From NCBI GenBank assembly GCA_964559075.1, contig CAZLGJ010000036.1:1-22689 (forward strand): DNA of 22,689 bases, given 5' to 3'. Below the pieces are notes generated by a model. It saw nothing but the letters and a program-made list of their open reading frames with translations. It was not told where the DNA came from and searched no databases. Below, in pieces: positions 15,267 to 22,423 of this stretch. How positions within the stretch are numbered: position 1 is the first letter of the stretch; every line of letters begins with the position of its first letter. Made by a program: the position numbers and the translations under genes. This DNA is from Opacimonas sp964559075 (lineage in GTDB: Bacteria > Pseudomonadota > Gammaproteobacteria > Enterobacterales > Alteromonadaceae).

Positions 15267-16067
15267 ATGCATCAACTCGAGCTAGAAAACTTACATGTTT
15301 TACTGATTGAACCCTCTGATACCCAAGCCAAAATCATTAGAAAATATCTCGAAGCCCAGCAGGTCACTAACATTTCGCACGTGTCCAGCCTTGCACTAGC
15401 CAATTCCTATATTGCGCAAGACCCGCCTGATTTAGTGATTAGCGCGATGCACATGCCAGATGGTGACAGCATTAGTTTAGTCAAAAGCATCAAACATTCT
15501 GACAATGACCAGCACATCTCGTTTATGCTAGTGTCCAGTGAGGATCGGTTAAGCAAGTTGGAAGAGTACAAACAGTCTGGGGTTATCGCTATTTTGCCTA
15601 AGCCCTTTACCGATGTGCAGCTCAAGCGCGCCTTAAACGCGACATTACAGATGCTCAATACTCACGAAATTGCCCTTGAGGCCTATGATATCGATAGTGT
15701 ACAGGTGCTGGTTGTTGATGACTCAGCGCTAGCGCGCAATCATATTTCACGCGTGTTGACGACCATGGGGCTGCAGCACATTGTGCACGCACAAAATGGT
15801 AGCGAGGCACTTACTCTGATTAAAGAACAAAACTTTGATCTCGTGGTGACTGACTATAACATGCCAGAGATGGACGGGCGTGAACTCTCTGAATTTATAC
15901 GCTTTAATCCTGCGACCGCGCACATTCCTATCATTATGGTCACGTCTGAATCCGCTGACAGCCCGCAGATGTCGAACATTCAACAAACCGGAGTCAATGC
16001 ATTATGCGATAAGCCATTTGCACCGGAGGAAGTCAAGCGCATGCTAGTGGCGCTTTTATCTGAATAA
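15267..16067 (+). CDS. Tandem receiver protein: pseudo-REC followed by canonical REC, no output domain
   Basis: This 266-aa cytoplasmic protein has two CheY-like domains. The second (about 145-266) has every key residue: Asp151/Asp152, phospho-acceptor Asp196 (LVVTDYNMPEMDG), Thr226 (MVTSES) and Lys249 (CDKPF). The first (about 9-130) keeps the fold and the Lys (LPKPF, Lys112) but has Ala60 where the phospho-Asp should be (DLVISAMHMPDG), and the acidic pair is reduced to Glu15-Pro16. It is thus a pseudo-receiver joined to a working receiver, with no DNA-binding or enzymatic domain. I chose the ATG at 15267, 8 bases after AGGA, over the GTG at 15264. It probably forms an operon with yciH; its kinase is not in view. 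Confidence 0.9.
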   Translation: MHQLELENLHVLLIEPSDTQAKIIRKYLEAQQVTNISHVSSLALANSYIAQDPPDLVISAMHMPDGDSISLVKSIKHSDNDQHISFMLVSSEDRLSKLEEYKQSGVIAILPKPFTDVQLKRALNATLQMLNTHEIALEAYDIDSVQVLVVDDSALARNHISRVLTTMGLQHIVHAQNGSEALTLIKEQNFDLVVTDYNMPEMDGRELSEFIRFNPATAHIPIIMVTSESADSPQMSNIQQTGVNALCDKPFAPEEVKRMLVALLSE

Positions 16068-16076
16068 TCTGAATAA
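16059..16076 (+). repeat. 9-bp tandem duplication across the stop codon of the tandem-receiver gene
   Basis: TCTGAATAA occurs twice in direct succession. The first copy ends with the true TAA stop; the second provides a further in-frame TAA. Confidence 0.9.
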
Positions 16077-16147
16077 CCTGCATAAGCCCCCCGCAATAAG
16101 CCGCATCGCAATCAGACACGTGCAACTCAGGTTAGACCAAATCCGCA

Positions 16148-16176
16148 TTGACATTTTAGCTGTGGTTTTTTACAGT
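16148..16176 (+). promoter_or_regulatory. pheA promoter
   Basis: TTGACA (16148-16153, perfect), a 17-base spacer and TACAGT (16171-16176, four of six) form a strong sigma-70 promoter. The start site would be near 16183, leaving only about 16 bases before the pheA ATG, so there is no room for a leader peptide or attenuator. Confidence 0.75.
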
Positions 16177-16198
16177 GCTTTTTTTACAGGAAGCACGC

Positions 16199-17383
16199 AT
16201 GTCTCAAGAAACCCCGTTAGCTGAATTGCGCGATGCCATCACTGCACTAGACAGTGACCTGCTGGCATTGTTGGCCAAGCGTCAACATTTGACCAACCAA
16301 GTAGCACAAACCAAGATCGCCAATAATATTCCCGTACGCGACCCTGCTCGAGAGGAGCAACTGTTGATCACCTTAATCCAAAATGGTCAACAGCATGGGT
16401 TAGATGCGCATTACATTACCAAATTATTTCACGTTATCATTGAAGACTCGGTGCTAAACCAGCAAGCTTTATTATCTGCTAAGGCCAACCCCGAGTTGGC
16501 AGCCCCGCTGCAGCGCGTGGCATTTTTGGGTGACAAGGGCAGCTATAGCTATCTAGCGACGCAAAAGTATTTTGCCCGACGCGCTGGTGAGCTACTCGAA
16601 ATAGGCTGTGATAGCTTTGCGGAAATCATTGAGAAAGTCGAAACTAACCAAGCTGACTATGCAGTATTGCCCATTGAAAACACCTCGTCAGGCAGTATCA
16701 ATGAAGTGTATGACCAGCTGCAACACACCCGTCTGCATATCGTTGGCGAGCTGACACATCCTATTCGCCACTGTTTGTTGATCCCCTGTGCTACCTCGCT
16801 TGCTGAGATCAAAACGCTCTATGCGCATCCACAGGTATTTGCCCAGTGTTCGCACTTTTTGGCAAACCTGAATAACATCGAAGTCATTCCGGCAGACTCA
16901 ACCTCTGCGGCGATGCTTAAGGTGGCTGAACTCAACGACCCGACCATTGCCGCCATTGGCAGCGAGGCCGGTGGCAAGCTCTATGGACTAACCACGCTCG
17001 AGTCGAATTTGGCTAACCAAAAAGAAAACCACAGCCGCTTTATTGTGGTTGCACAAAATGCCGTGACCGTGCCGCTGCAAATCCCAGCCAAAACCACACT
17101 CGTTATGGCAACCACGCAAACTCCAGGCGCGCTCGTCGATGCCTTAATGGTGTTGAAAGAAAACAAGGTCAACATGACCAAGCTCGAATCACGCCCAATT
17201 AACGGCAACCCATGGGAAGAGATGTTTTATTTGGACATCGAAGGCAACTTACAGGATGGTAAGATGCAGCAAGCCGTCGAGCAATTAAAAGCCTGCACGC
17301 GCTACTGCAAAGTGCTAGGCTGTTATCCCTCAGAGGAAATTCGCCCCACCGCCGTATCTGCTGTAGAAGCGCTGAGTCAATAG
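16199..17383 (+). CDS. pheA: PheA, bifunctional chorismate mutase/prephenate dehydratase
   Basis: This enzyme converts chorismate to prephenate and then phenylpyruvate for phenylalanine synthesis. It is 394 aa (E. coli 386). The N-terminal chorismate mutase (about 1-95) has LRDAITALDSDLLALLAKRQ. The dehydratase (about 105-290) has VAFLGDKGSYSYLA, VLPIENTSSGSINEVYD and HSRFIVV, a Ser-for-Thr version of the catalytic TRF motif. The C-terminal ACT domain carries GALVDAL and ESRPINGNPWEEMFYLD, the phenylalanine-binding GALV and ESRP signatures, so feedback inhibition is expected. The ATG at 16199 follows AGGA by 7 bases; a GTG eight codons upstream lies within the promoter -10 and is rejected. 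The stop sits in a 12-bp tandem repeat. It converges with the chemoreceptor gene. Confidence 0.97.
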   Translation: MSQETPLAELRDAITALDSDLLALLAKRQHLTNQVAQTKIANNIPVRDPAREEQLLITLIQNGQQHGLDAHYITKLFHVIIEDSVLNQQALLSAKANPELAAPLQRVAFLGDKGSYSYLATQKYFARRAGELLEIGCDSFAEIIEKVETNQADYAVLPIENTSSGSINEVYDQLQHTRLHIVGELTHPIRHCLLIPCATSLAEIKTLYAHPQVFAQCSHFLANLNNIEVIPADSTSAAMLKVAELNDPTIAAIGSEAGGKLYGLTTLESNLANQKENHSRFIVVAQNAVTVPLQIPAKTTLVMATTQTPGALVDALMVLKENKVNMTKLESRPINGNPWEEMFYLDIEGNLQDGKMQQAVEQLKACTRYCKVLGCYPSEEIRPTAVSAVEALSQ

Positions 17384-17407
17384 CTCAGTCAATAGATGAG
17401 TCATTAA
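17375..17407 (+). repeat. 12-bp tandem repeat spanning the pheA stop codon
   Basis: AGTCAATAG at 17375 and 17387 and the variant AGTCATTAA at 17399 repeat every 12 bases. Because 12 is a multiple of three, each copy places a stop (TAG, TAG, TAA) in the pheA frame. Confidence 0.9.
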
Positions 17408-17413
17408 TAACGC

Positions 17414-17450
17414 AAAAGGGCATGATGTTTGAAACAGCATGCCCTTTTTT
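17414..17450. terminator. Bidirectional terminator between pheA and the chemoreceptor gene
   Basis: AAAAGGGCATG (17414-17424) pairs with CATGCCCTTTT (17438-17448), with a possible inner GTTT/AAAC pairing in the loop. T runs on one side and A runs on the other let it work on both strands: for pheA on the plus strand and for the convergent chemoreceptor gene on the minus strand. Confidence 0.9.
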
Positions 17451-17473
17451 AATATTGATAAAAAAACCTATCG

Positions 17474-19795
17474 CTACACTTTAAAACGCCCGACCAGTTC
17501 TGAAGCGCGATTAGCTATACGAGACAGTTCTGCCGCAGCTTCGCTCGTTTGACGTGCACCAACTTCGACGTCATGGGCCATTTCATTAATACTGTTGACG
17601 TTTTGCGACACTGTAGATGAAGTCACATCCTGTTGTTCGGTAGCACTGGCCACTGTAGTGGTCATATTTGCCACGCTGTTTAAGGTTGTGCCGAGCTCTT
17701 CCATGGCTACAGTCACCAAATCAACCAGATGGATCCCGCCATCTGCAGCTGCCGCAGCTTGTTCCATTGCTTTGACTGACTGTTCTGATGAGGAGATCAT
17801 CTTCTCGACAATCTTGGAGATCTGCACGGTATTTTCTTGCGAACGATTAGCCAAGGCTCTGACCTCATCTGCCACGACTGAGAAGCCTCGTCCGGCATCG
17901 CCAGCTCGCGCGGCCTCAATGGCAGCGTTGAGCGCCAGTAAGTTAGTCTGATCAGCGATACTGGTGATCACATTGAGCACGTTAGTAATGTCATTGACTT
18001 CATCTTGTAGCGAGGTAATGGTTTCACTTGAGTCGCGGATCAGCTGCACCAGTAATTTGATATTTTCCGCAGCCATATCGGTGCGTTCTTTGTTTTCATC
18101 TAAGCTTTTGTGCGCGCCAAAGCTAAATGACTGCGTCTCTTGCGTAGAACGTGCCACTTCAGTAATTGAGGCAGACAATTGTTCGAGCGCAGAAGCCGCT
18201 TGATGCGTCATATCGCGCTGCTGAACCGTGGTGGACTCAGATTGATGCGTAATGGCAGAAAGCTCTTCTGAGGCAGAGGCAAGCGATTCGGCGTCTTGTT
18301 TGACATTGGCAACAATATCGCGGATCTGACCAATAAAGACGTTAAACGGATGCACTATGCGGTCAATTTCTGGGATCCCTGATTCTTTTAAGCGGATTGT
18401 CAAATCCCCCTGGCCTGAGGACAGTTCTTCACACATATCGCCAACACGGTTAAGCGGTTGAACTAACTTGATAGCAAGAAAAGAAGCAATAAATACCGCC
18501 ACACCTACTACGATCGCCATTTCGACCACGGTCGATGCCAGTAGCTCATTGCGCACTGTGGCCATTGCGGCTAATGCTTCATCGGTATCAATTTCCGCCA
18601 TCAACGCATAGGTGTTATCTCCCACCTGAATCGGAGAAAACATCGAAAACACTTCTACACCACGGTAATCTTCAATCACGTTGAAGCCGGTTTTACCCGC
18701 AAGCGCCGACTTAACTGACACAGAATTGACCGGCTGGATCCCAACTGAGGTGCCAGCTTTAGTAACGGCACTGGCAACCGCTGGCATAGAGGTTTGAATT
18801 ATATCGAGATAGCCACGATCGTCTTCCAAGAAAAAGCGCGATTCAGTCAATAACGTGCCATCAGGATTCACCATATAAGTCTCGCCAGATGCCCCAAAGC
18901 CGCTGTCTGACCAAGTACCATTATGGGTTAAGACTGAATTTAAGCGATCCAAGGGGATCTGGTAGATGAGTACCGCACGATTAATCCCATCAACCGCAAT
19001 CGGTGATGCCAAAAATCCTGCTAGCGCATTATAAGAAGGCAAATAAGTCGCGATGTCGCTAAAGAAAACGGACTGCGAGTCAGTAGCGTTTTTGGCTTTG
19101 GCAAACGCTTGACCTATTCCGGTATTGGCGTAGGGGCCAGATGCGATTGATGTTGCATAATCTAGCTCTTTGAAGACACTGTAAACGATATTGCCGGTGT
19201 CAATATCGACAATAAAGATGTCATAATAGCCAAATTCCTGCAAAAACTGACGAAACGAGTCGTGATAGCGGTTATGCACCTGCGCATAATCAGTGCCATT
19301 AGCCAAGTCATACAGTTCATCTTTTTCTCCAATCGCAAAACTAGAACCTGCGATAAAATCATACTGCAGCGCTTGGGCAATGGCATCCAAACCGTTGTAT
19401 AAATTGCCAACCCCGCTCAGCGGATCACTGTTGCGATCGTTGTATAAGCCATTAAAGTCACGCTCGTAATATTGCGCGAGTGCCTCACTTTCAGCTGCTG
19501 ATACAGTGCCGCGCTGAGACAAGTAATTGTTGAATGCTGGAATAAATTTGGCGGTCGCTTCCTTGACAAAAATGTCGTTTGATTTTGACCTCAGCTGAGA
19601 CTCGATGGTGGTGAAATAATTATCCACCAATGCTTTCATTTGAGTATTTTGCGCGTTGAGTTTTTCTTTAGCCGATTGAGTAAGGGCGTCCTCTGTATTG
19701 CTAAGTGCAATGGTTAAAGACGTTCCGCCCATCACTAAAATCGAAATCGCTACAAGGGGAATAATAGCAAGCAGTAAGCGTAATTTTAAGGTCAT
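17474..19795 (-). CDS. Methyl-accepting chemotaxis protein with dCache-type periplasmic sensor
   Basis: This 773-aa transmembrane chemoreceptor signals to CheA/CheW. TM1 is at about 8-28 and a large periplasmic double-Cache-like sensor spans about 30-420 (YYDIFIVDIDTGNIVYSVFKE near 190-210, GETYMVNPDGTLLTESR near 304-320). TM2 is at about 423-443, then HAMP (LVQPLNRVGDMCEELSSGQGDLTIRL) and the cytoplasmic hairpin, whose conserved tip includes NAAIEAARAGDAGRGFSVVADEVRALANRSQ (about 623-653). No C-terminal NWETF-type pentapeptide is present; it ends SELVGRFKV. I used the ATG at 19795, just before MTLKLRLLLAIIPL, with GTGAG upstream; the frame is open to a TTG 12 codons earlier. The ligand cannot be predicted. 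It lies 64 bases after tyrA. Confidence 0.93.
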   Translation of the reverse strand: MTLKLRLLLAIIPLVAISILVMGGTSLTIALSNTEDALTQSAKEKLNAQNTQMKALVDNYFTTIESQLRSKSNDIFVKEATAKFIPAFNNYLSQRGTVSAAESEALAQYYERDFNGLYNDRNSDPLSGVGNLYNGLDAIAQALQYDFIAGSSFAIGEKDELYDLANGTDYAQVHNRYHDSFRQFLQEFGYYDIFIVDIDTGNIVYSVFKELDYATSIASGPYANTGIGQAFAKAKNATDSQSVFFSDIATYLPSYNALAGFLASPIAVDGINRAVLIYQIPLDRLNSVLTHNGTWSDSGFGASGETYMVNPDGTLLTESRFFLEDDRGYLDIIQTSMPAVASAVTKAGTSVGIQPVNSVSVKSALAGKTGFNVIEDYRGVEVFSMFSPIQVGDNTYALMAEIDTDEALAAMATVRNELLASTVVEMAIVVGVAVFIASFLAIKLVQPLNRVGDMCEELSSGQGDLTIRLKESGIPEIDRIVHPFNVFIGQIRDIVANVKQDAESLASASEELSAITHQSESTTVQQRDMTHQAASALEQLSASITEVARSTQETQSFSFGAHKSLDENKERTDMAAENIKLLVQLIRDSSETITSLQDEVNDITNVLNVITSIADQTNLLALNAAIEAARAGDAGRGFSVVADEVRALANRSQENTVQISKIVEKMISSSEQSVKAMEQAAAAADGGIHLVDLVTVAMEELGTTLNSVANMTTTVASATEQQDVTSSTVSQNVNSINEMAHDVEVGARQTSEAAAELSRIANRASELVGRFKV

Positions 19796-19859
19796 TATTG
19801 TCTCACAGTGTGTTAGCAATAGACCTAGCAAAACTCATTACGCTTTTAGTATTTTCACT

Positions 19860-20996
19860 TTATTTGCGTAACATCCTGTCGTCATCCGCTTTGAGCAGAA
19901 GTTGCTTTGAATCAACCAAGCAGGTTTTTGCATAGTCTCCAAACCATTCGCTTATTTGTGCAAATTGATGGGTAAAACCGGCTTTATCGTTCGATTCAAA
20001 GAGCTTAATAGCTTCGGCAAAACGCGTATGAAAACGTTGAAGTAATGCTAAGTTTTCATTTTTGTCGAAGATAATATCGGCATACAGATTGGCATCTTGA
20101 GCAAATAGACGCCCTACCATGGCAAGTTCCAGTCGGTAAATTGGCGAACTCAAGGCAATCAATTCTTTAAGGTCAGGATCCTCGGCCTGTAAATGCGCGC
20201 CGTAGACAAAACTACAAAAATGGCGCATTACTTGAATGTACGCCATCGCTTCATCATGTGTATGACTTGACGTATAGTGAAGCTGCGCTCCCCACGTCAG
20301 CATTTGGTCAATCAGCCACTGATATTGTTCGGGATAACGGCCTTCACAAACGATGACGACCTGTTTCACCATGCCTGGTGCATCTGGACCAAACATCGGA
20401 TGCAACCCCACTACAGGACCACTATGTGCCGCGAGCATTGCCGCCAAAGGTTGCGTTTTGATACTGGTGACATCGGCTAGGATACAGTCAGTAGGCAAAA
20501 ACGTCAGGGCTTCAATCACTTGCTGAGTTTGATTGATAGGCACACAGACCAAACATAGCGCAACATCTTGGAGCAGGGTTTGTGCTTGAGCCCACTGCTC
20601 CTTATCGATCACGACTACATCAAAGTGACTGCGCTCAAACAAGCTGACCAACAGCTTACCTAAGGCCCCTTTGCCACCGAGCACAGCAACTTTAGTCCCT
20701 TTGGTTGTTGCACAGCGGTATTGGGCGTTTTGGGTCAGGTAGGACTCACGCATCATGCGCCTGAGTAAATCTTCCACCAAATCCGGCGATACATCACGTG
20801 ACTCAGCCTGCGCCCGTCGTGAAGCAATTAACTGTGCCTCACGTTCAGGCACATAAGTCGGCATCCCTGTTTGCGCTTTAATCTGACCGACTTGGGTCGT
20901 CACCTGAGCGCGTTTCGCCAACAAATCGACGAGCTGGCTATCCAAGTCATCAATTTGATCTCGCAGTTTGCTCAGCTCACGCGTGTAGTCGGTCAT
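19860..20996 (-). CDS. tyrA: TyrA, bifunctional chorismate mutase/prephenate dehydrogenase
   Basis: This enzyme converts chorismate to prephenate and, with NAD+, to 4-hydroxyphenylpyruvate for tyrosine. The protein is 378 aa (E. coli 373). The chorismate mutase domain (about 1-90) starts LSKLRDQIDDLDSQLVDLLAKR and contains MPTYVPEREAQLIASRRAQAE. The dehydrogenase has the nucleotide-binding loop VLGGKGALGKL, then GLHPMFGPDAPGMVKQVVIVCEGR, IQVMRHF and LALSSPIYRLELAMVGRLFAQD-type sequence near 290. AGGAG lies about 5 bases before the ATG. It follows aroF by 15 bases, as in the enteric aroF-tyrA operon, so both are probably controlled together by tyrosine. Confidence 0.97.
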   Translation of the reverse strand: MTDYTRELSKLRDQIDDLDSQLVDLLAKRAQVTTQVGQIKAQTGMPTYVPEREAQLIASRRAQAESRDVSPDLVEDLLRRMMRESYLTQNAQYRCATTKGTKVAVLGGKGALGKLLVSLFERSHFDVVVIDKEQWAQAQTLLQDVALCLVCVPINQTQQVIEALTFLPTDCILADVTSIKTQPLAAMLAAHSGPVVGLHPMFGPDAPGMVKQVVIVCEGRYPEQYQWLIDQMLTWGAQLHYTSSHTHDEAMAYIQVMRHFCSFVYGAHLQAEDPDLKELIALSSPIYRLELAMVGRLFAQDANLYADIIFDKNENLALLQRFHTRFAEAIKLFESNDKAGFTHQFAQISEWFGDYAKTCLVDSKQLLLKADDDRMLRK

Positions 20997-21011
20997 ATAA
21001 ACTCCTGTTGT

Positions 21012-22103
21012 CTAGGCGTTTTGCGCGCGTTTGTTCAAACGCAAAGGCAACACGGTAATGAGTTTTTCACGTGCTTGGTTGATTAAACGCGATGTTTCAT
21101 CCCAATTAATACAACCATCAGTAATAGACACGCCATATTCTAGCTCATCGCGTGTTTTACCAGTCGAGCTTTGATTGCCGGCATTAAGGTGTGATTCAAG
21201 CATGATGCCAATAATCGAGTCATTGCCTTCAAGGATTTGGTTAAAGACGTTTTGCGCCACCAGCGGCTGGCGGCGATAGTCTTTGGCAGAGTTAGCGTGC
21301 GAGCAATCGACGACGAGACTGGTCGGAAGGTTCGCTTTCGTTAGCTGCTCTTCACAGTCTGCCACACACACCGAATCATAATTAGGGGTTTTACCACCAC
21401 GCAAAATCACGTGACCATCTGGGTTACCGGCGGTTTTGATGATACTGACCTGGCCGTTTTTGTTGATCCCCATAAAGTTGTGACCTGACGCCGATGACTG
21501 CATCGCATTAATCGCAATACCTAGTGAACCATCCGTGCCATTCTTAAAGCCAACCGGCATCGAAAGACCTGAGGCCATCTCGCGGTGGGTTTGTGATTCA
21601 GACGTACGGGCTCCAATGGCTGCCCATGAAAATAGCTCACCTAAATACTGCGGTGAAATTGGATCGAGGGCTTCAGTAGCAACCGGCAGCTCTAGCTCGG
21701 CCAACCAAATCAATAGTTCACGGGCTTTGTGCAGACCTGTTTCAATATCAAAGGAATCGTCGATGTTAGGATCGTTAATCAGGCCTTTCCAGCCGGTAGT
21801 AGTACGCGGCTTCTCAAAATACACACGCATCACGATATAGAGCGTGTCTTTGCATGATTCGTGCAGCTCTTTTAAGCGTAACGCATACTCTTTTGCTGCT
21901 TCGATATCGTGAATTGAACAGGGGCCACAAACCACCAACAAGCGGTGATCTTTGCCGTGAATAATATCGGAAATAATGCTGCGCGCCGTTTTGATCTCGG
22001 CTAGCGCTTTGTCACTCACTGGTAATTTTTCAGCGAGTTGCTCAGGGGTGATTAAGACTTGCTCAGAGGCAATATGCAAGTTATCAGTCACTTGGTTTGG
22101 CAT
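21012..22103 (-). CDS. aroF: AroF-type DAHP synthase
   Basis: 3-Deoxy-D-arabino-heptulosonate-7-phosphate synthase joins phosphoenolpyruvate and erythrose 4-phosphate in the first step of the shikimate pathway. From the ATG at 22103 the protein is 363 aa (E. coli AroF 356) and begins MPNQVTDNLHIASEQVLITPEQL, aligning with the E. coli start. RLLVVCGPCSIHD, MRVYFEKPRTTTGWKGLINDP, GARTSESQTHREMASGLSMPVGFKNGTDGS and VDCSHANSAKDYRRQP are all conserved. The frame is open 47 codons further up, but that stretch has no family similarity and contains the promoter, so it is left out. The aroF rather than aroG/H assignment rests on linkage to tyrA and the upstream TyrR-like half site; feedback specificity is inferred. 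Confidence 0.95.
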   Translation of the reverse strand: MPNQVTDNLHIASEQVLITPEQLAEKLPVSDKALAEIKTARSIISDIIHGKDHRLLVVCGPCSIHDIEAAKEYALRLKELHESCKDTLYIVMRVYFEKPRTTTGWKGLINDPNIDDSFDIETGLHKARELLIWLAELELPVATEALDPISPQYLGELFSWAAIGARTSESQTHREMASGLSMPVGFKNGTDGSLGIAINAMQSSASGHNFMGINKNGQVSIIKTAGNPDGHVILRGGKTPNYDSVCVADCEEQLTKANLPTSLVVDCSHANSAKDYRRQPLVAQNVFNQILEGNDSIIGIMLESHLNAGNQSSTGKTRDELEYGVSITDGCINWDETSRLINQAREKLITVLPLRLNKRAQNA

Positions 22104-22137
22104 GAATGTTTTCTCTAAATGTTGTGTATCAGTTATC

Positions 22138-22167
22138 ATTATAGGTTTACAGCGTATCCGCTGTCGT
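22138..22167 (-). promoter_or_regulatory. Predicted aroF-tyrA promoter with TyrR-like half site
   Basis: On the minus strand a perfect -10 TATAAT (22143-22138) lies 18 bases after ACGACA (22167-22162, four of six). Within the spacer, TGTAAA (22151-22146) equals one half of the TyrR box TGTAAA-N6-TTTACA; the other half (ATGATA) is poor. A half site between -35 and -10 would suit repression. The leader would be about 30 bases. Confidence 0.5.
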
Positions 22168-22213
22168 GGCTCTCGAGGGCTAGTCTTAGTTATTATTGAT
22201 ATTGCTAAAGACG

Positions 22214-22228
22214 TTGTTGCAGCAACAA
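22214..22228. repeat. 15-bp palindrome upstream of the aroF promoter
   Basis: TTGTTGC-A-GCAACAA is a perfect 7-1-7 inverted repeat about 47 bases upstream of the aroF -35. Its place suits an operator or activator site, but it matches no regulator I recognise. Confidence 0.45.
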
Positions 22229-22362
22229 ACGCAGGAGTGTACAAATATCGTTACGACAATATTCTTGCACACCGCATGACTATTGACTTTGTACCAATTT
22301 TTCAGGATACATGCAATAAGCAATGTGTTTATCTGTATGAAATTTTAACATTTTTATACTAC

Positions 22363-22391
22363 AAAAAAACCCGTCACTAGGACGGGTTTTT
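22363..22391 (-). terminator. rplS terminator
   Basis: On the minus strand AAAAACCCGTC, loop CTAGT, GACGGG and seven Ts form a strong rho-independent terminator 33 bases after the rplS stop. The A run before the stem gives it some activity on the plus strand too. It should end the ribosomal-protein transcript. Confidence 0.92.
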
Positions 22392-22423
22392 CAGATTTGT
22401 TAACGTAATCGCGAGAATTAAAA

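Larger units (their letters stand above)
22104..22423. other. 320-bp aroF-rplS intergenic region
   Basis: This gap holds, from the rplS side, the rplS terminator (22363-22391), an AT-rich stretch with a 23-codon minus-strand frame (22280-22351, no ribosome-binding site), a 15-bp palindrome (22214-22228) and the aroF promoter. No convincing gene or RNA was found. Long open frames crossing it on both strands lack family similarity. Confidence 0.6.

Noticed and set aside
16154..16188. TyrR boxes at pheA (two TTTACA half sites)
   Set aside because: Neither has a TGTAAA partner at the required spacing; they come from T-rich promoter sequence.
17595..18203. Plus-strand frames antisense to the chemoreceptor
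   Set aside because: These Ser/Thr/Ala-rich frames arise from the reverse of the repetitive methyl-accepting coiled coil.
19796..19859. Sigma-28 flagellar-type promoter for the chemoreceptor
   Set aside because: A TAAAAGCG-N11-GC arrangement is present, but the rest of the GCCGATAA element does not match.
22104..22244. 47-codon N-terminal extension of aroF
   Set aside because: It contains the predicted promoter and TyrR half site, and AroF homologues start at the ATG at 22103.
22280..22351. 23-codon minus-strand frame upstream of aroF as a leader peptide (two Tyr codons)
   Set aside because: There is no ribosome-binding site, no run of regulatory codons and no terminator/antiterminator between it and aroF.
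21976..22380. 134-codon plus-strand open frame crossing the aroF start and promoter
   Set aside because: It is antisense to the conserved aroF N-terminus, has no recognised domain and runs into the rplS terminator.
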